Of a stretch of 64,000 nt of DNA, positions 51,801 to 60,200 are shown one piece after another. The notes below the pieces were generated by a model. The model searched no databases and had not been told where the DNA came from. It saw nothing but the letters and a program-made list of their open reading frames with translations. The stretch spans positions 62,001-126,000 of the forward strand of contig JBGAPF010000001.1 in NCBI GenBank assembly GCA_044221445.1, written 5' to 3'. Source of the DNA: JBDHTS01 sp044221445 (GTDB lineage Bacteria > Pseudomonadota > Alphaproteobacteria > Micavibrionales > Micavibrionaceae). The position numbers were made by a program, and so were the translations under genes. Numbering within the stretch: the stretch's first letter is position 1; each line of letters starts with the position of its first letter.

Positions 51801-54800
51801 TTACGCAACCCGATCACGACATCGGATTCTGCCAGCGGCAACGAAATCCGCGGCACGATGCTGAAAGACATCATCAACGGCAACGGCGGCGACGATGTAA
51901 TCTTTGGCGACGGCAACGACGATGTCCTGAATGGCGGCGCCGGGAATGACATCCTCAATGGCGGCTACGGCAACGACCAGTATGTCTATTCCGCAGGCGG
52001 CGGCCAGGGCAGCGACATCATCCGGGACGACAGCGGTTCGGCCGATATGGTCGTATTGGGAACGGGTTATACCTCCGCAAACATATCTTTTGTTCGTGTC
52101 GGTACCTATGATCTGGCCATCAAATCCGGCAGCCAGCAGTTGTTCCTGATCGAAAACCAGTTCAACGGCTCCGGCGCCATGGAAACCATCAAATATGGCG
52201 ACGGAAGCACGCTGAATCTTTCTTTGTACAGCCATACGCTGAACGGGACGGCAGGAGACGACAGCCTCTATGGCACGTCCTATGGCGCGGGCGCGGACAA
52301 AATAAACGGCCTGGACGGCAACGACTATATTTACGCGGGCAGCGGCGACGATATCGTCACAGGCGGAAACGGCAACGACTACATTTACGGCGATGACGGT
52401 AACGACACGATCGCTGGCAATGCCGGGGACGACTACATCTACACGGGAACCGGCAACGATACGGTTATATACGACAGCGGCCTTGACACTATATTGGATG
52501 GAGGCGGAACCGACGTCATCACTATCAGCAATGCGTCGTTTACAGCCGCCGCCATGACCCTGGTGCGGTCAGCCGGAAACATGGCGGATCTCTCCATCCT
52601 TTTCAACGGTGCCCCTGCCCTGACCCTCCAAGGCCAGTTTTACCAGGACCAGGGATTTGAAACGATCAAATTCGCCAACGGCTCGACGTTTAGCCTTTCG
52701 ACCGTCCAGTACACGTCCAACGGCACGTCTGGTGACGATTACCTCTATGGCATCGGGTTCGGCGGCAATCCCAACGACATCATCAAAGGCAATGCCGGAA
52801 ATGATTACGTCTATGGCTATCAGGGCAATGATTCCATCACAGGCGGAGCCGGGAACGACACCATTGACGGCGGCAAAGGAAACGACACTTATTTTTATAA
52901 TGCGGGCGACGGCCAGGACACGATTACGGACTTCGCGGGAACGGACCTGATCCAGATCGGCGCGGGCTTTGTGAAATCCGACCTCACCTGGCAACGCGAG
53001 GGAACGACCGGCAACATGCAGCTGTTCCTGAAAGGCGTCTTGGCGATGACCCTCAATGACCAGTTCAGCCAGGACCACCAGATCGAAAGCGTAAAATTTT
53101 CTGACGGTTCGATCCAGTCTCTCGTCGGCCTGCAGATAACGACCAAGGGTACGGCAGGCGACGACTATCTGTATACGCCTGCAGCCAATGTTTCTGCGAA
53201 TAACATTCTGATCGGCGATGCAGGAAATGATTATATTTATGGATCCGAAGGAAATGACAGTCTGACGGGCGGGAATGGTGACGACACCCTTAATGGCGGC
53301 AACGGTAACGATACCTACTACTACAATTCGGGAGACGGCGTCGATATCATTACGGATTTCGGCGACTCCGATACGATCCAGCTTGGGTCAGGCTATGTCG
53401 CTGCGGATGTCAGCTGGGCGCGTGTGGGTGAGACAAGCGACCTGGCTTTGAGCCTGAAAGGCGTCAAGGTCCTGACCATACAGGATCATTTTGGAGATGG
53501 CCATGCCATCGAAAGGATCAGGTTTTCCGACTCATCGACCTATTCCCTGACGGGCATGACGTTGACTATTAATGGGACATCTGACGATAATTCCCTGTCC
53601 GGGTTCAATATCAGCAACGACAAGATCAACGGCCTGGCGGGCAACGACTACATCTATAGCTACGCAGGCAATGACACGCTGACAGGCGGGACCGACGCAG
53701 ATTACATGGTCGGTGGACTGGGCGACGATACTTACATCTTCAAGACCGGCGACTCCTCTTTTACTACGCCGGACGCAGTCATTGAATACATAGGCGAAGG
53801 CGTCGACACCATCAAACTGACCGGCGGCATCCTGCCCGCCAATGTCCTGATGTGGACGGATTCCTATAATCTGAATATCCGTTATTCCGCCAACGACCTG
53901 ATCACGATTTCGTCAAGCTATGATCCTGCGACGTCGGCCTCCCTGATCGGCAACTATATCGAAAAAATCGCGTTTGATAACGGGACGGTCTGGGACCTGC
54001 GCAACGGCCTGACCATGAACGACACGGACGATGCCCACGGCATTTTCGGTTCTCTGCAAGATGATGCGATCGACGGCAAGGGCGGCAATGACTCTATTTA
54101 TGCCGTTGCAGGTAATGACACGCTGGCGGGCGGAACCGGTACGGATTACCTGGTCGGTGGTATTGGCGACGATACTTATGTCTTTAAGTCAGGCGATTCC
54201 TCCTCCCCTGCGCCGGACGTCGTGCTTGAATATATGGGCGAAGGCTTCGATACCATCAAACTGACAGGCGGCATTCTGCCGTCTGATGTGTTCATGTGGA
54301 CGGATAGCTATAACCTGAACATCCGTTATTCCGCCAATGACCTGATTACCATCTCGTCAAGTTATGACCCTGCGACATCGGCATCCCTCATCAGCAGCTA
54401 TATCGAGAAAATCACGTTCGACAATGGAACGGTCTGGGACCTGCGCAACGGTCTGAACATGAACGACACGAATGACGCTCATGGTATTTCCGGCTCGTTC
54501 CAGAATGATGTTATCGATGGCAGAGGCGGCAACGATTCTCTTTATGGCGTCTTGGGTAATGATACGCTGACGGGCGGGACCGGCACGGATTATCTGGCCG
54601 GCGGGCTGGGCGACGACACTTACGTCTTCAAGACCGGCGACTCCTCCCTCTCCACACCGGATTCCATCCTTGAATACACGGGCGAAGGCGTCGACACCAT
54701 CAAGCTGACCGGCGGCATCCTGCCCGCCAATGTTCTGATGTGGACGGATCTTTCCTATTTGCATGTGCGCTATTCGGCGTCTGATGAAATTCTTGTTTCT

Positions 54801-57131
54801 ATGAACAAGGTGCTGAACGGCCCGACTTCGATCAATGTCGAAAAGATCGTCTTTGATAATGGGACAGTCTGGAACTTGCAGAGCGGTCTGGTACTGTCTG
54901 ACAGCAGCGACAATCATCAGATCTATGGGACGGCACAGGCCGACACGATCTCCGGGAATGGCGGAAACGACAGTCTGTTTGGCTATGATGGAAACGACAC
55001 GCTGAATGGAGGCATCGGCAAAGATACCCTGACCGGAGGAACCGGGGACGACCTTTATATCTTTAAAGCAGGCGACAGCCTGATCTCCTCTCCAGACATC
55101 ATTACAGAAGCTGCAAACCAGGGGACCGATACCGTCAAACTGACAGGCGGCCTGTTGCCTTCCGATGTCAAAATGTGGGCCGACACCACAGGGTTTCACA
55201 CAGTCTTTTCTGGAAACCAAATCAACATAGGATGGAACGTAGAAAAGATCACGTTCGACAATGGGACGGTCTGGAACCTGCAGAGCGCCTTGACCATGAT
55301 CGACACCGACGATTCTCACACCCTGATCGGTTCGGCCGGTAACGATAAAATCGACGGAGCCGGAGGGAACGACACCATACAGGGCGCAGGTGGGAACGAT
55401 ATCCTGACAGGAGGACTGGGCATCGACACAGTATCGTACGCAACCGATACGGCTGGAGTCACGGTCAGCCTTGCCTTGACGACGGCGCAAAACACCGGCG
55501 GATCGGGAACCGATACCCTGTCCGGCTTTGAAAATATCGTCGGCTCGGCTTTCAACGATATTCTGGCTGGTGACGCGAACGCCAATACGATCGATGGCGG
55601 CGGCGGCAACAACACCATCACCTATGCCGCCGCGGCCGCAGGCGTGGATATCGACCTGTATCTGACAAAGCAAAACACGCTAGGTGCCGGCACAGACACG
55701 ATCTTGAACATACAAAATGTCATCGGCACGGCTTTCAACGATTCAATATACGGGAACGACAGCAACAACATTATCGAAGGCGGCAAAGGGACAAACTTCC
55801 TTTATGGCCAGGGCGGGATCGATACCCTTTCTTACGAACATGCGGCCACTAAGGTCCAAGTGACCCTGGCCACGACTAATGCACAAAATACGGGGGTTAG
55901 CACAGACACCCTTTATGATTTTGAAAACCTGAGGGGGTCTGCCTTCAACGACACTCTGACCGGCAACGCCTCAAACAACCGGATCGAAGGCGGCGCAGGT
56001 AACGACATCATGTCCGCCGGCGCTGGGATAGACACGCTGAGCTATGAACATGCCTCCGCGGGCGTGATCGTCAGTCTGGCTGTAACCACTGCGCAAAATA
56101 CGGTCAATGCAGGCACTGACACGGTTTCCGGTTTTGAAAATCTTTTAGGATCCGGATTCAATGACACCTTGACCGGCGATACAGGAAACAATTCTTTCGA
56201 AGGCGGCGCCGGCAACGATACGATGTCCGGGGGCAGCGGCATTGATACGCTTGTTTATATGAATGCTGCAACCGCCGTTTCTGTTGACCTCAGGATGGGA
56301 ACTGCTTCAGGTGAAGGTTCCGATACTTTTTCAGGGATGGAAAATATCACTGGCTCTGCGTATGGAGATACTTTTGTCGGCAGCAGTGCAGCCAATATTT
56401 TCGATGGAGGCTTGGGCAGCGATACGGTGGGCTATGCTGCCTCCGGCGCGGCAGTCAATGTCAACCTGTTCTCGGGGACAGCGATCGGAGACGGCAGCGA
56501 TACTCTTTACAGTATCGAAAACATTACCGGCACAGCCTTTAACGATACGGTCGTCTCCAGCAGCGCGGTGAACAGGATCGATGGCGGTGCAGGAAGGGAC
56601 ACTGTCAGCTATGCGCAAGCGTCAGCGTCCGTTAATGCTGATTTGTCCACGGGCATCGTGACAGAAAATTATTATACGCGCGATACGCTTCTCAATATTG
56701 AAAACCTGACAGGCTCTGCCTACAACGACACGCTGAAGGGCGCCTCTACAGCCAATACATTGAACGGCGGAGCCGGTAACGACGTTCTCTACGGAAACGG
56801 TGGCGCGGATACATTCACGGGCGGCCTCGGCGCCGACACATTCGTGTTCAAATCAGAAACCGCATTTTCCTCGCCGGTAACAATTTCCGATTTTAACACA
56901 TCCCAAGGCGATAAAATTGACATCTCAGGTGTCCTCGGTTCTTTTGATCCCGTCTCGCAGGTTGTCGGAGACTATATACAAATGGCGACAAGCGGGGCCA
57001 ATACCATATTAAGTGTCGATCTTGATGGCGTGGGCACAGCCTATGGCTGGCAAAAAATCGCTACATTGACCGGCACAACCGGGTTGACGGATGAAGCCTT
57101 GCTGATCGACTCAGGAAATCTTGTGGTTTGA
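48204..57131 (+). CDS. Giant RTX protein with self-processing module and type I secretion signal
   Basis: A 2975-aa secreted calcium-binding protein. Residues 1-290 are unique, with a hydrophobic Gly/Ala-rich stretch at 75-135. RTX nonapeptides (GGSGEDWIYGG style) start at about 291. At 609-742 is a FrpC-like self-processing module. It has a D609-P610 junction followed by LVLDLGTPG, then DIDDDGFRER, DRNGNGTIDNNSELFG, DTNHDNRITAADAQF and DTNTDGISQAGEL acidic loops. A non-repeat domain (about 770-990) contains FGNLPDLRVAMSLD. Residues 1045-2400 hold supermodules of RTX plus HCBP-related repeats (KLTGGILP, EKIVFDNGTVWDL). Residues 2400-2860 hold seven VSYA/FENLxGSAFND modules. The C-terminus ends GLTDEALLIDSGNLVV, a type I secretion signal. 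A ribosome site AAGGAA precedes the start. No transporter is nearby. Adhesin, toxin or matrix function is unproven. Confidence 0.95.
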   Translation: MSVSYVLKENPSTDTSLIAAITSMSERALEAALENPTKISTKAFSIVLRAGLGTEAVTQTVDIVFNADTHKANIGNITIDLAGGVLTSVATKIIESIVIVAALGAAGVALPEEAIFVMSIATVGTLNYLYNKFVGPTVDKISGHTYIDLLDSHNSVVGSAIFSEKVSNDFDIREAIKGLIGEYQSKVSPIDTHFTLSRYDSFIRSDTYTIYDGSMADKLAAVGNQSLANFLTFNGEANDSLYLSDGTKSYVIAKESDQLIVNVGITSASDTNQKFQVNHIHFAPEGQTADYGGGTDRNLLVGAGGNETLTGGSGEDWIYGGNGNDTLKGNAGNDFLFGDDGNFAVYNGPRSTGNDSLYGGDGTDYLFGGRGDDLLDGGSGDDILIGGEDKDTLQGGQGNDRLQAIALNATHLDGDTLDGGIGVDIADYSTLGANGIFATMTGGAGFVQGWTGTAVTGTAIDSLSAVEIIQGTLGADKFVYAGGYGDMTFAGGLGNDLYYVNWTTALPKIIENNGDFGTDAIGVPAGVTPDTYERINAVNGASLLVPQNGQSGPTYFIAAGIENVIDPSGKQTPLPEFKAKDPEEPPVAPDIMGPFNNGQHATGGRGGGDPLVLDLGTPGIVYTAAHGSGSVYWDIDDDGFRERVGWIGPQDGFLAIDRNGNGTIDNNSELFGDQPVNGILNGFTTLKVFDTNHDNRITAADAQFSSLKVWTDTNTDGISQAGELKSLTAAGITSINLNYRETFDAKGETVIRQDSTFIVNGAMRQVVDAWFNVNNFDTKYALNYTLNPATASLPDLHGFGNLPDLRVAMSLDPALLSLVQAVAGQSLKQLLDPAFHLQDKMTDILFRWAGVQNVDPASRGGIYDAQKYGFLEKFTGDIAVNPQAPPNPFGIQQYEAAWNAALGGLAGQLLMQAGLKNLYHAPVYNLATDAFTGGDAPGQYRVHFNIGTAPQDFVTESLGHDIYVFRPGDITAYGNPYFVLSQTAQAGDTVLLAGVDPASVKVWTDNSYYYGRLNIGLQNGEVIQVQLQNDPATLAIKADNIPRIAFDNGTVWDFRSGLTLTDQDGNHSLTGTDLKDTIDARDGDDSVSAYGGNDVITGGQGRDYLIGGTGDDTYVFRTGDSLLGASDNIIETAGEGIDTIKLTGGILPANVRLVTDYYGFHIQYSANDEIIVQSETDYNSMSMTPGIEKIVFDNGTVWDLRNPITTSDSASGNEIRGTMLKDIINGNGGDDVIFGDGNDDVLNGGAGNDILNGGYGNDQYVYSAGGGQGSDIIRDDSGSADMVVLGTGYTSANISFVRVGTYDLAIKSGSQQLFLIENQFNGSGAMETIKYGDGSTLNLSLYSHTLNGTAGDDSLYGTSYGAGADKINGLDGNDYIYAGSGDDIVTGGNGNDYIYGDDGNDTIAGNAGDDYIYTGTGNDTVIYDSGLDTILDGGGTDVITISNASFTAAAMTLVRSAGNMADLSILFNGAPALTLQGQFYQDQGFETIKFANGSTFSLSTVQYTSNGTSGDDYLYGIGFGGNPNDIIKGNAGNDYVYGYQGNDSITGGAGNDTIDGGKGNDTYFYNAGDGQDTITDFAGTDLIQIGAGFVKSDLTWQREGTTGNMQLFLKGVLAMTLNDQFSQDHQIESVKFSDGSIQSLVGLQITTKGTAGDDYLYTPAANVSANNILIGDAGNDYIYGSEGNDSLTGGNGDDTLNGGNGNDTYYYNSGDGVDIITDFGDSDTIQLGSGYVAADVSWARVGETSDLALSLKGVKVLTIQDHFGDGHAIERIRFSDSSTYSLTGMTLTINGTSDDNSLSGFNISNDKINGLAGNDYIYSYAGNDTLTGGTDADYMVGGLGDDTYIFKTGDSSFTTPDAVIEYIGEGVDTIKLTGGILPANVLMWTDSYNLNIRYSANDLITISSSYDPATSASLIGNYIEKIAFDNGTVWDLRNGLTMNDTDDAHGIFGSLQDDAIDGKGGNDSIYAVAGNDTLAGGTGTDYLVGGIGDDTYVFKSGDSSSPAPDVVLEYMGEGFDTIKLTGGILPSDVFMWTDSYNLNIRYSANDLITISSSYDPATSASLISSYIEKITFDNGTVWDLRNGLNMNDTNDAHGISGSFQNDVIDGRGGNDSLYGVLGNDTLTGGTGTDYLAGGLGDDTYVFKTGDSSLSTPDSILEYTGEGVDTIKLTGGILPANVLMWTDLSYLHVRYSASDEILVSMNKVLNGPTSINVEKIVFDNGTVWNLQSGLVLSDSSDNHQIYGTAQADTISGNGGNDSLFGYDGNDTLNGGIGKDTLTGGTGDDLYIFKAGDSLISSPDIITEAANQGTDTVKLTGGLLPSDVKMWADTTGFHTVFSGNQINIGWNVEKITFDNGTVWNLQSALTMIDTDDSHTLIGSAGNDKIDGAGGNDTIQGAGGNDILTGGLGIDTVSYATDTAGVTVSLALTTAQNTGGSGTDTLSGFENIVGSAFNDILAGDANANTIDGGGGNNTITYAAAAAGVDIDLYLTKQNTLGAGTDTILNIQNVIGTAFNDSIYGNDSNNIIEGGKGTNFLYGQGGIDTLSYEHAATKVQVTLATTNAQNTGVSTDTLYDFENLRGSAFNDTLTGNASNNRIEGGAGNDIMSAGAGIDTLSYEHASAGVIVSLAVTTAQNTVNAGTDTVSGFENLLGSGFNDTLTGDTGNNSFEGGAGNDTMSGGSGIDTLVYMNAATAVSVDLRMGTASGEGSDTFSGMENITGSAYGDTFVGSSAANIFDGGLGSDTVGYAASGAAVNVNLFSGTAIGDGSDTLYSIENITGTAFNDTVVSSSAVNRIDGGAGRDTVSYAQASASVNADLSTGIVTENYYTRDTLLNIENLTGSAYNDTLKGASTANTLNGGAGNDVLYGNGGADTFTGGLGADTFVFKSETAFSSPVTISDFNTSQGDKIDISGVLGSFDPVSQVVGDYIQMATSGANTILSVDLDGVGTAYGWQKIATLTGTTGLTDEALLIDSGNLVV
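50028..50430 (+). other. FrpC-like self-processing module (Asp-Pro junction)
   Basis: Codons for D609 and P610 (50028-50033) open a segment reading D-PLVLDLGTPG. It is followed by four acidic calcium-binding-like loops and the closing SLTAAGITSINLNY. This is the pattern of the self-processing module of Neisseria FrpC. In that protein, calcium triggers autocatalytic cleavage of the Asp-Pro bond and the new Asp carboxyl can link to a lysine on another protein. Here the residues after PLVLDL differ (GTPG instead of the usual DGDG), so the first loop may be altered. Confidence 0.85.
51534..53723 (+). repeat. Collinear paralogous RTX block, copy A
   Basis: This 2190-base segment of the first giant gene encodes the same ordered domains as 58077-60263 in the second. 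Shared landmarks in order are GTYDLAIKSG, YSHTLNGTAGDD, GTSYGAG, LQGQF, FANGST, YGIGFGG, IQIGAGFVK, LNDQF, NSGDG and SLKGVK. Block lengths between matching landmarks agree to 3 bases. Confidence 0.85.
53724..55046 (+). repeat. Tandem 444-base supermodule repeats in RTX gene
   Basis: Units begin at the GDDTY codons at 53724, 54168 and 54612, with the next at 55047, giving periods of 444, 444 and 435 bases. Each encodes DTY(I/V)FK-GDSS, an EGxDTIKLTGGILP segment, MWTD, IRYSAxD, EKIxFDNGTVW and a nonapeptide array. The first two units are near-identical over long stretches (for example SYDPATSASLI in both). Confidence 0.9.
56800..57128 (+). other. C-terminal type I secretion target region
   Basis: The last roughly 110 codons encode GADTFVFKSETAF, an ISDFNTSQGDKIDISGVLG segment and a closing GLTDEALLIDSGNLVV. 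This matches the T1SS_VCA0849-type C-terminal target domain, which directs unfolded RTX proteins through an ABC transporter. The second giant protein ends in the same way. Confidence 0.85.
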
Positions 57132-57299
57132 TCTTTAAGGAACTAAAATTTTTTATGTTTAAAAACAGCTTGCATAAATACCCATAGTTCATTTTTTTGA
57201 TAACATATTGGCTCGGAGAGCGGTTATCATATGAAGACTTGCTCCGCCACGCAATTTAACTACCTGATAAACAATATAAATTTACTTTATAGGAAAAAC

Positions 57300-60200
57300 C
57301 TAAACAATAAGATTCCCGCTCGTAACAAGAGCTTGTTCATCCGTTAGACCGGTAATGCCGGTTAGTGTCGCCACCTGAACCCAGGTGCTGGCCGAGCCGG
57401 TTCCGTCGAGATCGACCTTGATGATGCTGCTCATCCAACCGTCAGTTATCTGAACAAAATCAGTCAAAACTTTTGTTAAGGGGTCGTAGTTAGTCAGCAG
57501 GTTTGACAGGTCCAGGATGTCTTCAGTTTTATTGAAGTCATTGATGGTATCAATGGATGATGTCGAAGGATCGAACATGAACCTGTCAATCCCCGCGCCG
57601 CCTGTCAGAGTATCAGCCCCGGCTCCGCCATATAAGATATCGTTGCCGTCGTCTCCGTAGATGTTATCGGCATCCAGTCCGCCCTTAAGGGTATCGTTGC
57701 CGCCATAGCCATAAAGATAATCCGTGCCTGCCGCCCCATCGAGCGTATCCGCTTGGCCAGACCCCAGCATCGTATGGCTGTCGCCCGTATCGGTCATATT
57801 AAGGCCATTCCTCAGATCCCAGACTGTCCCGTTATCAAACGTGACCTTCTCTATAGTCGGGACAATGCCGGTAGCATCGTAAGCGCCTTGAACCGTTATT
57901 TCATCATTCGCTGAGTAACGGATATGCAGCATGCTGCCGTCCGCCCACATGTAAACGCTACTGGGAAGGATGCCGCCGGTCAGTTTAACTGTATCCATAC
58001 CTTCCCCGATGTTCTCAGCCAGATAGTCCATAGTGGCGATCAGACTGTCTCCGGCTTTGAATATATAGGTATCGTCACCCAGGCCGCCATAAAGCGAATC
58101 ACGACCGGCGCCGCCGTTCAGGGTATCGTTGTTGCCATAGCCGTAGATATAATCATCGCCACCGAGCCCATTCATGACGTCCTTGGTAATATTGGTTCCT
58201 ACCAGAGAGTCCTGCGCCGCTGTGCCGTTCATGGTCATGGTCAGGCCAGTTAGGGCAAAAGTCGAACTATCCGCGAATTTGACTGTCTCGACCGCGTAGC
58301 CGTCTGTGAAGTGGTTCTGGACTGTCATGGCCAGCACGCCCTTCAGGTTCAAGGCCAGATCGGCTCCATTGACCATGGCCCAGGTCAGGTCCGCCTTGAC
58401 ATAGCCGGTGCCAATCTGGATGGTGTCTGTGCCCGCGCTGTCGTTGAGAATATCGAAGCCGTCGCCGGAATTATAAACGTAAGTGTCATTGCCTTCACCG
58501 CCATTCAGAATATCGTTTCCGGTCCCGCCAGTAAGCGTGTCGTTTCCTGTATCTCCATAAATGTAGTCGTTGCCGCCCAGGCCTTTTATATCGTCATCGA
58601 GCGACGCGTTATTGGTTATTCCGGCAAGATAGGAATCATCCCCTGCCGTGCCTAGTGTGGAGATTTTAAGTCCGACCAGGATTTGCGTCGAGCCGTCGGA
58701 AAATCTGACGCTTTCGATCTGATGGTTCATGCCGAACTGATCGTTCAGCGCCATAATCTGCGTTCCTTTCAGGAACAGCAGCATGTTGCTGGAGCCACCA
58801 TCCCGCTGCCAAGTCAGGTCGCCTTTAACAAATCCCGCGCCGATCTGGATGACATCGGTACCAAGCGCATCGTACAACATGTCGACGCCGTCGCCCGCGT
58901 TGTACAAATAGACGTCGTTGCCCTCGCCGCCGTCGATAACGTCGTTGCCGACCCCGCCTGTGATTTTGTCATCGCCCTGGAAACCATAAATATAATCGTC
59001 GCCACCGTTGGCATTGATGATATCGCTAGGGTTGCCGCCGTACCCGATCCCGTAAAGCAAGTCGCTTCCCGATGTGCCGGTCGATGTGTATTGCACGGTA
59101 CTCAGGTTCATCGTGCTGCCGTTGGCGAATTTAAGAGTTTCAAATCCCTGGTCAAAATTGAACTGCCCCTGAAGCGTAAAGGCAAGATTGCCGTTCAGGA
59201 GGATCTGTAGATCTCCGGCATTGCTCGAAGGTCTGAGAAGCGTGACATTTGACGCCGTAATGGCTGCATTCGTAATGCTGATGAGATCCGTGCCGCCGCT
59301 ATCGGAAAACGTATCAGCGCCGCTGTCATAAACGACGGTGTCGTTGCCGTTGCCTGCATAGATCGTGTCGTCGCCGGCGTTGCCGCTCAGGATATCGTTT
59401 CCTTCGTCGCCATAGATCGTATCGTTTTGATTTCCGCCTGTGACGACGTCGTCTCCGGCCCCAGCCAGAATGGTATCGTTGCCGTCCATCCCGTTCAGAC
59501 GGTCGCCGCCGGCGCCATAAGACGTGCCGATGATATAATCGTCGCCTGCCGTGCCATTGACGGTATGGCTGTAAGTCATCAGGTTGATAAACGTGCCGTC
59601 GTTGAAGTTCAGGCGCTCGACAGAGCTATACCCATTGAATTGCCCTTCGACGATAAAAAGGGTCTGCGCACCGCTCTTGATCGCCAGATCATAGGTGCCG
59701 GTACGCGTTAAAGTCACATTGGAAGCCGTATATCCTGCACCCAGGACGATGACGTCGAAATCCCCGCCCTCGTCATAGATCGTATCCGTCCCGAGTCCTG
59801 CCCCGGCACCATAGATGTATTGATCGCTTCCAAGCCCACCTTCCAGACGGTCGCTTCCCGCGCCGCCGTCCAGTGTGTCATTGTTGCCGTAGCCGTAAAG
59901 CGTATCGTTGCCGCCCTTGCCATTGATCGTGTCGATCAGGCCGGTCCCGTAAACCTGGTTGCCCGTGTCCGAGTCCGTCTGCGTCAGGCCTGTGCGCAAA
60001 TCCCAGACCGTCCCGTTGTCGAACGCGATTTTTTCGACATAGGGAACAGTCGAGCCCGACGCACTGTCGTACCCCGACTGGACGACGATAGAATCCAGCG
60101 CCGAATACTGGATGGTCATGACACCATAATTCGCCGTCAGCGTCACATTAGAGGGCAGGATGCCGCTGGTCAGCTTGATCGTGTCGACCCCCTCGGCATC

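Noticed and set aside
54357..55673. 438-codon minus-strand open frame within the first RTX gene
   Set aside because: Same cause as the frame at 49101-50594: antisense of RTX repeats with no domain.
57132..57299. Search for a terminator between the two convergent RTX genes
   Set aside because: The 168-base gap is AT-rich with several T runs but no convincing GC-rich hairpin, so none is called.
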